Shown here piece after piece: positions 1 to 12,471 of a DNA stretch of 64,000 nucleotides. The stretch is from contig NC_079510.1 in NCBI RefSeq assembly GCF_030052815.1, forward strand, positions 44,234,725-44,298,724. The letters run 5' to 3'. Every line of letters begins with the position of its first letter. The first letter of the stretch is position 1. This DNA comes from Hevea brasiliensis (taxonomy: Eukaryota > Streptophyta > Magnoliopsida > Malpighiales > Euphorbiaceae). A program made the position numbers and the translations under genes. The notes beneath the pieces were generated by a model. That model was given only the letters and a program-made list of their open reading frames with translations, searched no databases and was not told the origin of the DNA.

Positions 1-572
1 CATGAGTTAGTGGGATGACTCTGAAGTGAATTGATATCTTGTTTATTTTATTTGTTATGTATTTGTTAAGTTTCTCCCTCCTCGAATTAGGACTCTAATT
101 CCAAAAAAGTGTTATTTGGTTCTTAAAGATTCATAACGAATTAGGAGGACTCTCGGCTTATCCATTATGTACCTTATCATTGACATTCAAATAACCGAGG
201 GTGTATTGTGTGTGGTGGGTGTATAAGAACTGATATAAGTATAGATCTTTATCCCTCTTAATTAGGAATCTAATTCAAAAGGGATGTGTTAATTAAAACC
301 TAGAGAGTTCCCTTCCTTAATGAGGACTCTGGAGGGAGATCTCATCATCGTCAATAATTATCCATAAAATCTCTACTTATATTCCTATTAAATTTTTTTG
401 ATATTTTATTTAACTAAGCAAAACTGATGGGATGGTTCCCTTTCAATAATATAAGTATGAGGACCTCTAGAAGGACTCTCCACCGAGGCTTAATATAAGA
501 TTCGGGGTTCTTGGAGGGGCTTTCCTGTGAATCATTTATTAAAACATGTAAAAAGTTACCGGGGCAAATGAG

Positions 573-876
573 GAAAGAAATCTCTCCCGATCTCCCAATT
601 TCATACAAAATGATTTTATTAAAATTCTAAATTGCGGGGTTTAAGGAAATGACTCTTCTGATCCCTTTAATTTAACTTCAAAGAAAATTTTTAAAAGCAC
701 AAGAAACTTCAAGAAAGAACTCTCTCCCAATCTCCCCCATTTAAACAATTCGCAAAATATAAAACAATAGGAATTGCAGGAAAGGACTCTCTCCCGATTC
801 CCTGATTTGACATCGAACACTTTGTAAAATATAAAACTACAAGGGTTTCAGGAAAGGACTCTCTCCTGATCTCCCT
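573..876. repeat. Short degenerate tandem repeat, about 70-bp spacing
   Basis: The motif AAAGGACTCTCTCCCGATCT (with changes) recurs near 573, 643, 714, 781 and 853, with similar AT-rich spacers. It lies in the leader of element 0. No coding content is seen between 1 and 2500. Confidence 0.6.
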
Positions 877-3430
877 ATTTTGAAAAGTGAATTTAAAAGT
901 CGCGAATGCTGATCCAAACTCTTCGTTGATCTTTCGCGTAATTCCTCGATCTCTTTGCTATTCGAACTCCTTTGTTTCCACCCTTATAGCTTATTATCCG
1001 AACTTTTCCATTCTGGGTTTCGTGTTTTATGATTCGGGTTTGTCTTGATTGTTCGATCTTATAGCTTATCGTCCGAGCTAGCCTCGATTTTTTATCTCAT
1101 AATTTACTTGTCCAGGCTAATCTCAGTTTCCGACCTCATAACTCATCCAAACCTAATTATTTTCTTTATTTATTCGGATCGAAAATTTCTAAGTCGTCAC
1201 TTTTATCTGTGCTCCTTATGGTATTTATGGAGTGTTAGTGACCCGAACTTTCACTCTCATACGAAATAAAAAGAATTAAAAGTAAAGATAACTATAAGAC
1301 TTGTGAATGATAGGAGGCCAAAGATAATATTTATGACACAACTCAAACTTGATACGACTCTATTCTGAAAACTCGGTGTGACAAGGCACCTTAAAAATAC
1401 TTACGTCGTGAACACAATTAGCGATATTTAGAGAGTGACAAGTCAAACGCTTACTTGTAGAGAGCTGAAACAATGGATGAATCAATACCGATGCTCTGCG
1501 AACTCTGGAGCTGCTAAAGCTGAGATGACGGAGTGACTTTGAGCTGCCAAAGGAGATGACAATGAGGTCTTAATGATGAATTGTGATTGGGCTTTCAAGA
1601 TGGTGCACGATTGCTAAGGGTATAGATTGCAAGACCTATAGCTTTAGTGACAAGATCCTTTAGAAAACTTGTTTTTAAAGTCTCTAGGAATTTCAAGAGC
1701 TTCAGAATGAAGGGCAATAAAACTATATCAAAATTCAAAGGTTTCCTGACGATAATCACTATCCCCCTTTACAGTATTGCATGCAGGTATTTATAGGGAA
1801 TTGGTACTCAAAATAGAGGATCAGGATTCCAGCAGGAAGAGATAGAGGGCTCAGATTTAAAAGGACATGATCCGACGTCTTAGAATTAAAGAGAATCAAG
1901 ATTGAGGGTCGTGATTTGGTTCAAAATCTCTGTCCTTTCATTCTTTAATCCAACGATTAGGAGTCTTGCCTTACAAAATAGATCCAAGGGCTGGGAATAA
2001 AAAGTGTCAAATCTGTTATTTACTTTTGATCCGAGGGCCTTAAATCCATCCTTACAATTGTGATCAACGGTGTAAGTTGAGATGTACGGGGCTACTTTAA
2101 CCGTTTGAAATTCGAGGCGAAGAGTGCATCCTTACAAATGAAATGGGTGGTGAGGTCTGAATCGTACCCAAAATGCTTTAACTGACTCGGATCTGACAGT
2201 AGGGAAATTATTATTATGAATTAAGGGTTATGATTAAAAGTAATTCGACTCTTCGAGCCCTCCGATCTCTATAAGTCATTCCTCAGTCTACCCGACCCCT
2301 TATTGTGATTGATTGATTTGAGGCTTGTTATTCAGATCTCTATCCACTTTTCTGCATCCGGTCTTTTCTTGCTTCCCGATCTCTTTCTATTCCCCGATTC
2401 TTTCCCGTCTCTCCTCTGCATATGACCTGTATTGATCAAAGCAATAAATTCTTCAATTACCGATGAGCCGCTTCGAGTTCTGTAGGCATTAAATGTCAAG
2501 GACCTATATATATGCGAGAGGGGAGTCTGTCATTTTCACACTTACACTCTTCTCTCTCCGGCTAATTTCCCCATGCGCTACTTTTCCGATTCTAACTTTT
2601 CTAATAAGAATTCTCATCATAACGACCTCTTCGATCTTTTTCTGATCGTTTTTTTTGCCCATCACCTGAAAATGGATGACTTCGACAATCAGAGAATTAT
2701 GAGAGTTTCATTCGATGACGGCGAGAGAACCAGACTAATTTACCGATTAGGGTCTAAAACGACTACCGTGCCGATCAGTTTACTGGTATGATATGCGGAC
2801 CAATCTCGAACAAGGGGACCGCTAATTTCAATCTTGATGTCGGTGACCGCCTCTTGAAGTTTATTTGGCTCCTAACCATGTCAAGGTTCCCAATTAAGGC
2901 TCGATTCTGGTCGATGACATTGACGATGACACCGAGCTTTCCGTAGTCTTTATCATAGTTGACGAGAGCTACCCTCCCGATCTCCACATATCTCTTAAAC
3001 GGCTTCTTGAGATCGAGGGTGATCCCAACTATGAAAGCAAGATAGGTAGAATGTAGTGTAGGGACATTTGTAATTACTGATCTTGAGAGATCGCCCAAAT
3101 GATCTAATCTGATTCTTTGGAAATGAAATGAAGTCTTATTTATTCGAAAATTAATTCAATTTATTCTTCTTTTTATTATTGCATTGATTATTTTTCTGAT
3201 CTCTGATAACTGTATCCAATCTGATCCCTTATCGAATCCCTATCCTCCAGATCCCTTTGGCTCAAAACCTTGTTCTATCGGATATATGGTCGATCCCCAT
3301 TAGCCAATCTTACTTGTCCGATCTCCTTACCATGCTTCTGGAATTTTCCTTTGTTGTGTCATTGAAACGATCAGATCCCACTAACAGATGCGTCTCCTAG
3401 GACTTCGTGAGTATTTAATGCTCGGACGAG

Positions 3431-3438
3431 TATAAATA
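3431..3438 (+). promoter_or_regulatory. TATA box of the element 0 ORF
   Basis: TATAAATA lies about 160 bp before the first ATG of the element 0 protein (3594). A weaker, similar arrangement (TATATATA near 2508, an ATG at 2672 and the shared stretch GATCTTTTTCTGATC) lies about 920 bp upstream. This suggests a duplicated promoter and first-exon segment. Confidence 0.5.
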
Positions 3439-3593
3439 GGAGGGGGGGTTAGCCATTTACATATTTATACTGTTTTCTGATTCTTTGAGTAACATCAATG
3501 CTCTCTCTCAGTTCTTGTATTTTTTGACGATGACTTGTACTTTGGTAAGGGTTTTGATCTTTTTCCGATCAGATTTATCTTTGTTGTTTGAAA

Positions 3594-4625
3594 ATGAGCA
3601 GCGCCGAAGGTCAGAGAGTTGCAAGCCCTCCTTCCGTCCACATTTCATGGACATCAGATGAAGGTGATGCGGCAGGCCAAGTGGGCTGCCTGTACTGACC
3701 ACAGCCATTATTCCGGTCTCTGGTCAGCCGGCTAAATCAAAACAGGCTCGGACTTTGGCCCCAAGAAAAGAAAATTTACTTGTGGACGAACTGCCATCGG
3801 TTTTGGAGGAAGCCGATCTCCAATTGATTATCCAAGAATACAACCTCCGGATCGACTCTTATGAGCTAATAAAATGCCATGCAAGTCTGCCAGCTGATCA
3901 CTTCTTTGATGAGACCGACCGGATCATGGTGTATGAAGAACAATTAAAAGCCAAGCTCCAGTTTCCCCTGAATGAATTTTACAAAGCTGTTCTAAAGTTT
4001 CACCATGTCTGTATCGCCCAAGTGCATCCGAACTCTTAGTGAACTATGGTGGCCTTCAGAGGTCTTTGCCGAGCTAAGGGACTTGATCCTACGGTGAAGG
4101 TTTTTGCTGAATTACATAGGCTTACTAGGTGAAAGGACGACAAATACTGATTTTTCAAAGCCAAACCGAATTGCGGGCTCTTCACCAATCTCCCTCCCTC
4201 GCTGAAGAACTGGAAAGATCGGTTCTTCACACTTAGGAATAAGGATCTGAATGGTTTCGAGGGCGTTCCACGTAGCTAGAATTATTTGATCCCCAAAGTG
4301 CCAAAGAAGCTCAATTTAAACAAAGACGAGGACGCCATGGTGGAAGAATTGAAGAATCAAGCGACCGTTCATAAATACTCATGTTCAGATGTGGTTATGG
4401 ATGAGCTGAAATAGTGAATGATGCAATTGATTGCCTACTAGGACTAAGAGCTGCAACTCTCTGATCTGGGTCTCGGGACAGGTAAAACCCGAATCTTTAA
4501 TCTCTTAGTCCCTGTCGATCTCACTAATCTCATTTTTCTGTGCAGGTATGGCTGGAAATGAGGCAACGAGGGAAGCTCGGAAGCGGAATAAAGATCTCAG
4601 CAGGAAGGTATTAGAAAAGAAGAGA
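3594..4625 (+). pseudogene. Putative gypsy-type transposon protein, N-terminal part (broken)
   Basis: An ATG at 3594 opens MSSAEGQRVAS. A frameshift near 3690 leads into an open stretch ending at 4039 that contains LQFPLNEFYKAVLKFHHV and AQVHPNS, the hallmark (hydrophobic block then Q-[LV]-HPN) of the plant PF04195-like proteins. Reading continues past a stop at 4037-4039 through further homologous sequence (DRFFTLRNKDL, PKVPKKLNLNKDED) with more stops. A GT-AG intron is visible at about 4481-4545, after which MAGNEATREARKRNK begins. The reading is cut in KKRS at 4630 and resumes at 38935. At least four stops or shifts make it non-functional. The biochemical role of this family is not known to me. 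Confidence 0.65.
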
Positions 4626-4630
4626 TCTGA

Positions 4631-6257
4631 TGTAACACTCCTAATTTTTAAATTTATTATTTTATGGGTAAATATTAATATTTTATTTTATTTTAATTTT
4701 AGGAAATTATTTGAAATTTTTTGAATTTCAGAAATCGGGTTCGATTTTTCAAAAATATAAAACTTTGATGATTTTTAAAAATTAATTTAAAAACCACGTG
4801 GCAAAACTAAAAATATATTTAGACTCTAAGAATTTTTCTGAGTTTTCTAGAATTTTTTTGGAATTTTTGGGCCTCGTTTTTTGTCCCAAGGCAGAGTAAA
4901 AATTCAAAAATTTGCATCCTGAATCGGACCGACTGAATCGAATTAGGCCAGATCGAACCGGTCGAATCGGATCGGCTTTCTTCTTCTTTTTCCTTTCTCC
5001 CCGCGCTTTCCCATCCCTCTTTCTCTCTCTCCCATTTTCTCTCTCCTCCCTCCTCCCCACGCTGGCAAGCGCACTACCTCAGCTCCTCCCCCTCGCCGGC
5101 CGCCGCCTGAAACACTAGAAAAGTCACGCGAAAACCACCCAGCGCGCAACATGCTGTTTCAGCTTCCTGACCAAAATTCGGTCGATCCAGCCACCGTTTG
5201 GGCTGAGTCTTATGCCAAAACACATCTACACCTCGAGAGCTTTTCATAGACACCAAGAGCACCAAAATGCCCAATTTTTGTCCGGAAAGTTTTAGTCCAT
5301 TTCGATTTTTGGGCTAGATTTCTCGCAAACTGTGAACCCCATGAGAAAACCTAGAGTACCGGAGCGCTCCACTCGTCGAGAGCTTAGCAGTATTATAAAT
5401 TTCAAAATTTTTTGACACTATTTTTCGGTAAGTCCCATGAAACTTCGTAGTATTTTTCCGAGCACTAAATGAGCAAAGAAATTTTCGTAAAGATTTTGTA
5501 CTAACCTCTGTGTTGTGGGCTTCGTGTAGGTACCTTCAATTCGTGAAAATTCAACGGTTGCCCGGGTCTGTAAATTTCCTGCCAGACAGACAGGCTACCG
5601 AAAAAGTCTTGGAATTGGGTCGAGATTTTGGCTACCCCATAGTTGTCAGACGTCCCGAGTGCATCCCCGAGGTTGGAATCGACATAAGTAAACCCGAACC
5701 TTACTTTTTCTTAATTGTCTAGTCTTGAATTGGATTAAAAATTCATATAATATTCGTGGTAGCTCAGAAAATTATAATTCATTTTGCATTAGCTTAGTAA
5801 TAATACTAAGGACCATGGGGCAAAGTTTTAGAATTTTTAGAGCTCATTTCGGTACTTTTTGCAAAAGGGTCAATCATAAGGACTAAACTGTAATTTTACA
5901 TATTGTGATTGATGGCTGTTTGGATGGGCCCAGGAGGGGCTGTGTGATGTGATTGAGTTATGGGTGTATGGTTTGTGGATATAGAAATGTGTTTTAAGCC
6001 CTTTTACAGGTTGGGTAGGTCTTAGGTATAGAGGAGACTCTGCCGGATTTTCGGCACGACTTAAGACATCTTTGGTCTTTTCTTAGTTTGTATTGAGTCA
6101 AATGTATTAAACAATTATAATAAAATTGTCAAGTGAGCAGGGATAGCCTTCCTCCTCTGCCCAGCCGCCACAGTGACTGCGGTTAAATCTGTGAGTAAAA
6201 TATTAATTTTAATTATAATTTCAATATTATTATATGTTCAGGTATGCTCATGCATCA

Positions 6258-6294
<37 letters not shown>

Positions 6295-7267
6295 ATGTAG
6301 TTAAATACTATGCACGTTTTATATTGCATTCTTAATTGATGAATTGCCATGGGTGTTGGTTGTGGTAATTTGGAGTAGTGTGCGTGCGTTGGCGTGCGTG
6401 TGGTATGGTGTTTGATATGGACAGGACAGGTACACACAGCTTGAGGGATGCTCGTTGAGACCCAGTCTTTCAGGGTAGACACGGCTTGAGAGATTCGCTG
6501 GGACCCCGTATTTAGTTTATTAAGCAAAAGTTCAGCTTGAGATCTTCGCTGGCAAAGATTGGATTAAGAGGGCTGTATAGGAGATCAGCTCCCATATATG
6601 TATTGTTTGACATTATCGAGTGTGTGAGTGCTCCAAATTTCCTTTTTGCTGTTATGATATGAAAATATTGACGACGTTGCATTTCACTCCACAGGGTGCA
6701 TTAGCTTTAGATAGCTATAGAGATTATGGTTAAAATTGATATTTTACTCTCTGAGTCGAACGCTCACTCCTGTTCACCTATTTTTTCAGGATACAGGAGA
6801 TTTATTTTTGAGTTTTAACCTGTTCTCATCCCTCGCAGGTTGTCTATTTATGTTATGATATTGTATAATTTTTATTTACTCCTAGAATTTCGCATGTGTT
6901 AGAAAAATTTATTTGATTGGGTCTATAATATAATTGTCATGTTGGACCTATAAACTTATTAAATGCATGTATGATTGGATTAGATGAGGGAGCCGAGCTT
7001 CCATTTATTTTTACGACATTTGATTATGTGAAGGGTGAGTTGAGCTCCCCAGTTTATTATATATATTGTGTTTAATAATAAAAAAAAAAGAACTCCCTGT
7101 TAAATAGTCCATGTTATGGCTGGACTCTATCCGGTTGAATTCTTAAAATTAGGCCCAAATGGGCCTTAGGATTAGGTTAAGGAATAGTTAGGCTTACTAT
7201 AGGTCTCGGGGGCTTTAGGCTGGCCCAGGTCCTAGTGCTGGTCCAGCTCATAGGTTGGGTTGTGACA
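4631..7267 (+). repeat. 5' LTR of element A
   Basis: It is 2637 bp, starts TGTAACACTCC and ends GTTGTGACA. It matches 36283-38934 along its whole length, with scattered substitutions and small indels. It includes a pyrimidine-rich block (4980-5070) and a TA microsatellite (about 6259-6292) that is almost absent from the 3' copy. No convincing TATA box was picked. Confidence 0.93.
6259..6292. repeat. TA dinucleotide microsatellite in LTR
   Basis: An uninterrupted TA run lies in the 5' LTR of A. The 3' LTR has only a short TATGTATATAT at the same place (near 37940), so the run expanded, or the other contracted, after insertion. Confidence 0.85.
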
Positions 7268-7271
7268 AATG

Positions 7272-7283
7272 TGGTATCAGAGC
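7272..7283 (+). other. Primer-binding site of element A
   Basis: TGGTATCAGAGC lies four bases after the LTR end. It is complementary to the 3' end of plant initiator methionine tRNA, the usual primer of chromoviruses. Confidence 0.93.
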
Positions 7284-7494
7284 TTAGGCTCCAGATTCAT
7301 AGGGAAAAATTGTCTAAAGTGTTGGGAAGAGTCTAATAGGAGTCACATATGGAGAATAGGGTCCACATTCGTCTTGTATTGTTATCTTTGCTTTTAGTTT
7401 CTGCTTTATATAATTATGTGTAAATATGAGTCTATAGAGCTGTATAACATGCCGTTTTGAATTTTGTGGGCTAATGCTGCTGAATTTCAGAAAA

Positions 7495-8840
7495 ATGCAT
7501 AGAAGCAGAAGAGCTGCCACTGCACCAGAACCAGATATGCCGACGAGGTGTCGGCACAGGATGAGGTGCCTGCCTCGAGGAGGCGGGGTAGGAGGCCTAG
7601 AGCTGCTCAAGTAGAGGAGCAGCCACCACCAGTTCAGGAATAGTCTTTTGTGGCCCCGGGTCCCATGGACCCAATGGCAGCTACTCTAGCTGGTTTGCAG
7701 AGAACCATCGATATGATGGCATAGTATATGGTCCATCCTCCTTAACAGCAATAGCCCATCCCACCAAGAGGGGAACCTTACAAATAAATAATTAATTTCA
7801 AGAAGTTTGTATCGGGTACTTATGATGTATCAGATGATGCTTATCGATTTTGAATTCCTACAGACAGGCAATGACAGAGTTGTAATTGACTGATAGGAGA
7901 CTCATAGAGTGTGTGCAGCATATCATGGGGCTTATGCCTAGACAATGAATGGATGACTACATATTACCTCGGATGGAATGTTTGTCATGGACCCAGTTTG
8001 TGGAACTGTTTATCAACAGGTTTGTGCCATAAAGTTTCAGAAATCAAAAGCAGTGGGCCTTTGAGGCCTTAAGGCAGAATGGCAGATCTGAAGATTAATA
8101 TGCTATAGAATTTTTGGAACTGAGCAGGTATGCCCCTACAGTAGTGGCTACAGAAAGTATGAAGGTAAAAAAGTTCCTAAAGGGGCTAGACAGGAGGTAT
8201 GCAAACCTAGCCATGATGTCTTATCAGTCTTTTGATATGGTAGTTGATCGAGCCTGACAGATTGAGATTAGCTATACAGGAGATGACAGTGGAAGAGCAA
8301 AGAAAAATAGGGCAGAAGATTCTTCAGGTGTTCCTTACATGGGTACCACGAATAGCGGAGGCCAAAGTCATTACAGAGGAAAAAAAATAGGAACAAGAAG
8401 GGTGGTTTTAGATACAAATCTCGAGGATTTAGACTAAGGTACGGATCCAGCAGTGGTCACAGTTTGGGATACAGCAGTTCTGGGTCTGGTTCAAGATCCT
8501 CCTTGGTACCCTGCACACAGTGTGGAAGAGGACATTCAGGACCTTGTATGATGGGTTCAGGAGTATATTTCCGGTGTGGCCAGCAAGGTCACTTTGCTTG
8601 AGAATATCCAGTATTCAGTGAGCCACAGATAGGGTCATAGGGTTCTGTTGCAAATGTTCCTCGTAAGTTGTATCCTGGTGCTTCAAGTATGGCAGGCAGT
8701 CAGTTTAGTGGCCAACAGGGCCAAGCATAAGGAGGACGTGGATTTGGAGGCAGATCAGGAGGTAGAAGTCAATATCAGGGTTCTGCAACGCAGGGTAAGG
8801 GTCAAGCTCAGGTTTTCACCCTGACCCACCAGGATGCTCA
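7495..8840 (+). pseudogene. gag of element A (broken)
   Basis: An ATG at 7495 starts a basic N-terminus. The phrase MDPMAATLAGLQRTIDMMA, typical of Tekay gag, is readable near 7663, and the gag core can be followed in pieces to about 8340. Two CCHC zinc knuckles are still visible at about 8515-8640: one reads CTQCGRGHSGPC, the second FRCGQQGHFA followed by a stop in place of the expected arginine codon. More than ten stops and several shifts break it. The role in life would be the capsid/nucleocapsid protein that packages element RNA. Confidence 0.8.
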
Positions 8841-10730
8841 GGCTTCCAATGCAGTTGTGGCAAGTATTCTTCTAGTCTGTTCCTTTGAGGCTAGTGTTTT
8901 GATAGATCCGGGTGCTAGGCACTCATTTGTCTCCCTAGTGTTTGCTATGAGATTGGGTAGGAACCCTACAACTTTAGAATGCCCATTGTCTGTAGCTACC
9001 ACGCTTAGTGACAACATAGATGTAGATATGATTTTTCTAGGTAGTCTAGTAGTAGTGGATAAAAGAATCCTACCAGCAGACTTGGTTCCCCTACCAGTAA
9101 TGGATTTCGATGTAATTTTGAAAATGGATTGATTGGCAACTCATTATGCCACTTTAGACTGCGGGAACAAAAAGGTGTATTTCAACATGCCTGGTGTGGA
9201 AGAGTTTAGCTTTGATGGTGACAGGAGCGTGGCTCCATATAATTTGGTGTCAGCAATTAGTACTAGAAAAATGTTGAGGCATGGATGTCAAGGGTATTTG
9301 GTATTGGTGAAAGATACATCTGTAGAAGGTGTCAACATGTAAAATCCTGTTGTCAGAGAATTCATGGATGTCTTCCCTAAGGAGCTTCCAGGGTTGCCAA
9401 CAAGAAGGGAAATAGAGCACTTCACCCTGGGGCGCTCCTGTTCTATTCGTGAGAAAAAAGATGGGTCCTTGAGGTTGTGTATTGATTATAGATAGCTGAA
9501 CAAGGTGACTGTGAAGAACAAGTATCTACTTCCTCGGATCAATGATCTGTTTGATCAGCTCTAAGGGGCTAGATTCTTTTCTAAGATAAACCTATGATCA
9601 GGCTACCATCAGTTGAGAATCAGGAATGAGGATGTGTCCAAAACAGCATTCAGGATAAGATATGGTCATTATGAGTTCTTGGTGATGTCTTTTGGACTCA
9701 GTAATGCACCAGCAGCCTTCATGGACTTGATGAACAGGGTGTTTAGGCCATTCCTGGACCATTTTGTCATCGTATTCATAGATAACATTTTGGTATACTC
9801 TCAGACCGAGGAAGAACACGTGTGGCACCTGAGGATGGTGTTGCAGACTTTAAGGGAGCACCAGCTATATGCCAAGTTTTCAAAATGTGAATTTTAGCTA
9901 GAAAGCATCTCATTCTTGGGACACGTGGTTTCTAGTGAAGGCATTCAAGTGGATCCCAAGAAAATTGAGGTTGTAACTGATTGGCTTAGGCCTATAATAG
10001 TCACTAAGATGTAAAGTTTTCTGGGCCTAGCTAGCTACTACAGGCGTTTTGTACAGGATTTTTCTAGGATATCAGCTCCCCTAACTAAGTTAACTCGGAA
10101 GAATGTTCCATTCATTTGGATAGATGATTGTGAGGAGAGTTTCCAGAAGCTTAAGGAGTGTCTAACCACTGCCCTTAAGTTGACATTATCGATCAGTGGT
10201 AAAGGATATACTATGTACTATGATGCCTCCAGAGTTGGCGTAGGGTGTGTTTTGATGCAGAATGGAAAAGTAGTGGCTTATGCTTCAAGGCAGCTAAAGA
10301 GGCATAAGCAGAACTACCCCAACTATGATTTGGAAATGGTGGCTATAGTCTTTGCACTAAAGATCTGGAGACACTACCTGTATGGTGAAATGTGCGAGAT
10401 ATACACCGACTACAAGAGTTTAAGTACATCTTCCAATAGAGGAATTTAAATTTGAGACAGAGGAGATGGATAGAGCTTCTGAAGGACTATGATTGTACCA
10501 TCCAGTACCACCCTGAGAAGGCTAATGTAGTAACAGATGCTTTGAGCAGAAAATCTTCTGGCAACTTGGTGCACATATTAGCAGAGAAGAGACCGTTGAT
10601 TCAGGAAGTACATGAGTTAATGGATCAAGGTCTGATCTTAGATCTTTCAGATGGGAGGGTATCGTTGGCCCATTTTTCAATGAGGCCAGACTTGCGAGAC
10701 AGAGTCAGAATTTCTCAGCACAGAAACCAG
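8841..10730 (+). pseudogene. pol of element A, part 1: protease, reverse transcriptase, RNase H (broken)
   Basis: Protease: the active-site phrase VLIDPGARHSFVS lies at about 8890. Reverse transcriptase: KKDGSLRLCIDYR then a stop (about 9460), the [20 protein letters not shown] block (9660) and the catalytic box at about 9775, which reads FIDN rather than the usual [YF]-x-D-D, so a metal-binding aspartate is lost. A segment of roughly 45 codons before KKDGS is missing compared with the family. RNase [14 protein letters not shown] (10200) through [16 protein letters not shown] (10510), with a shift near 10420. Stops occur at about 9129, 9495, 9595, 9895 and 10010. The frame is cut after SQHRNQ by element B and resumes at 34666. 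Confidence 0.88.
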
Positions 10731-12337
10731 TGATGCATACATTTTGCATAGTCATTTAGGTTTAATTTTATAGCCATTTTATTTGATTATTAGTCAATTT
10801 TTAGCTAATTTCATTAGTTAATTAGCTAGTTTTTCATAATTGTCAATTTTGGATTAATTTGTAATTTTTACTTTGTTTTGTAGGAAAAATGGTGTTTTTG
10901 AAGGACTGAAGAGAAATTTTGCCATTGAGGAGTGACTTCTACAGCCAAAGATGTCAAAAACAAGTTTTTAAGCTGAAATATGCATTGACCAAATTGTGCA
11001 TAACTTGCCGCATAAGCCATGCAGATCCGCATAAAATCACTGTTCCAATACCTGCCGAATTGTGCATAAGGAGAGTGCATGGCTTATGCAGATTCACGCC
11101 TCCCTTATGCACTCTCACGGAATTGTGCATAACCTATGCGCCAAGTCATGCAGTTTCGCATAAGTGAACCAGAAACAGCAAAAAACTGCATAAGGGACTG
11201 CATAACTTATGCAGTTCACTTATGCAGTCCCACAAAGGTTTCATTAATGAGCTGGCAGAAGATTCCCTCAGAAAATTCCTCCTAGAACTCACCATTTTAG
11301 GGCTCCATGTCAGAAAATGCTATAAATAGTCCCATTTCCCATTTTAGAAGGGAGGAGAAAAGGAAAGGAAGAGGAGAAAAAGGGCAGCTGAAGAGTCACA
11401 AATCTCTCCCACACCATTTCCAATCAGATTTGGAGATTTCTTTCTTTTCTTACATTTTTCCTACATTTCTAGTGTTTAGTTTCTTGTTTCTTAGCTTAGA
11501 TTAAAGCTTTATTTCCATTTAAACTCAATATATCTTGTAAGCATTATGGATAGTGAGTAGTTTTAATTAGATTCTGGAGTAAGGGTTGTAATATTTGAGA
11601 TATTTTATGAATTTTGATTGGGTAATCCATATTTTGTGGTCTTAATGAGTTTTATTCATTTCTTGTGTGCTTAATGACATGTTTAGTGTAGGATCCCATT
11701 AAGTAATGTTCTTAATCCATGGTTGAGGCACCGAAAGGAGAAGGCCTTGTGATAGATAATCAAGAAATTGGACTTAATTAACTTAGATCTAGAAATAGAC
11801 TAAGGATTAAGAGGATTCACAGATTAATTAAAGAACCTAATGGGTCTTAATTAACTCTAACTCCATGAAAGTAGGATTAGATTGATTAAGGCACTCTTTG
11901 TCTCACTCGAAAGGGTATTCAAAGGATTTAAGAATTAATCTCCTTAAAACCCGTAAGTTCCACAAGATTGGATAACCAATTTGAAATCTCAAAATAGCTC
12001 GAATATGAAATCCCGAACTCCGGAATCGCCCTTTTATAATTGTCAATTTCTAATTGAATTTAATTACTTGCCATTTTAAATATTGCCATATTTGAATTTG
12101 CTTATTTTAATTTGATGCAAATTTAGTTAAATCATTACATAATTTAATAAATTATTAATTTTACACATATAAATTTCATACTCCAATACCCATCAATTTA
12201 TTGCCTTAATTTCAAAAATAGTTCAATTTAGTCAACTTTTTATATCAAAAATTCAATCATTAACACAACTCCTCGTGGGAACGATATCTTTTCTATATTA
12301 CTTGTACGACCCGTGCACTTGCGGTTGGGCCACATCA
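10731..12337 (+). repeat. 5' LTR of element B
   Basis: It is 1607 bp and matches 33051-34660. It contains a cluster of GCATAAG/CTTATGC motifs at 10980-11240 and a promoter further on. The 3' copy carries an 8-base insertion near 33353 and a reworked stretch near 33500 relative to this one. Confidence 0.95.
11321..11328 (+). promoter_or_regulatory. TATA box in LTR of element B
   Basis: TATAAATA sits mid-LTR, downstream of the GCATAAG motif cluster. The identical box lies at 33643-33650 in the 3' LTR. Transcription would be expected to start some 30 bp further on. Confidence 0.6.
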
Positions 12338-12343
12338 AGTTTT

Positions 12344-12361
12344 TGGCGCCGTGGTCGGGGA
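12344..12361 (+). other. Primer-binding site of element B
   Basis: TGGCGCCGTGGTCGGGGA starts six bases after the LTR. It corresponds to the tRNA-Asp-type site of Athila elements (usual form TGGCGCCGTTGCCGGGGA) with two changes. Confidence 0.85.
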
Positions 12362-12471
12362 GTTGTTTGTTTAAGATTGAATTCTTGATTATTTTAGTTG
12401 TTTATAGTTTTATCTTTGTTATCTTTTCATTTTGTGTTTGTTTGTTCTTTTTCAGGTACTTTTAATCTTTT

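Larger units (their letters stand above)
1..4630 (+). mobile_element. Element 0, left arm: old decayed retroelement, outermost host of the nest
   Basis: This arm holds about 3.6 kb of noncoding leader followed by the N-terminal half of a pseudogene like the plant 'putative gypsy type transposon' family. It is cut at 4630 by element A, and the last five bases (TCTGA, 4626-4630) recur at 38935-38939, where the same reading resumes. The leader is rich in GATC-containing pyrimidine runs such as CTCTCCCGATCTCCC, and the same GATCGG-rich style is seen in the right arm (39800-40400). I found no LTR boundary, primer-binding site or target duplication for element 0; its left end is probably outside the window. 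Membership of one element rests on the shared reading across the insertion, not on matched ends. Confidence 0.7.

Noticed and set aside
10868..11504. Short open frames in the LTRs of element B (repeated at 33239-33826)
   Set aside because: They lie in LTR sequence on both strands, follow the GCATAAG motif cluster and show no domain.
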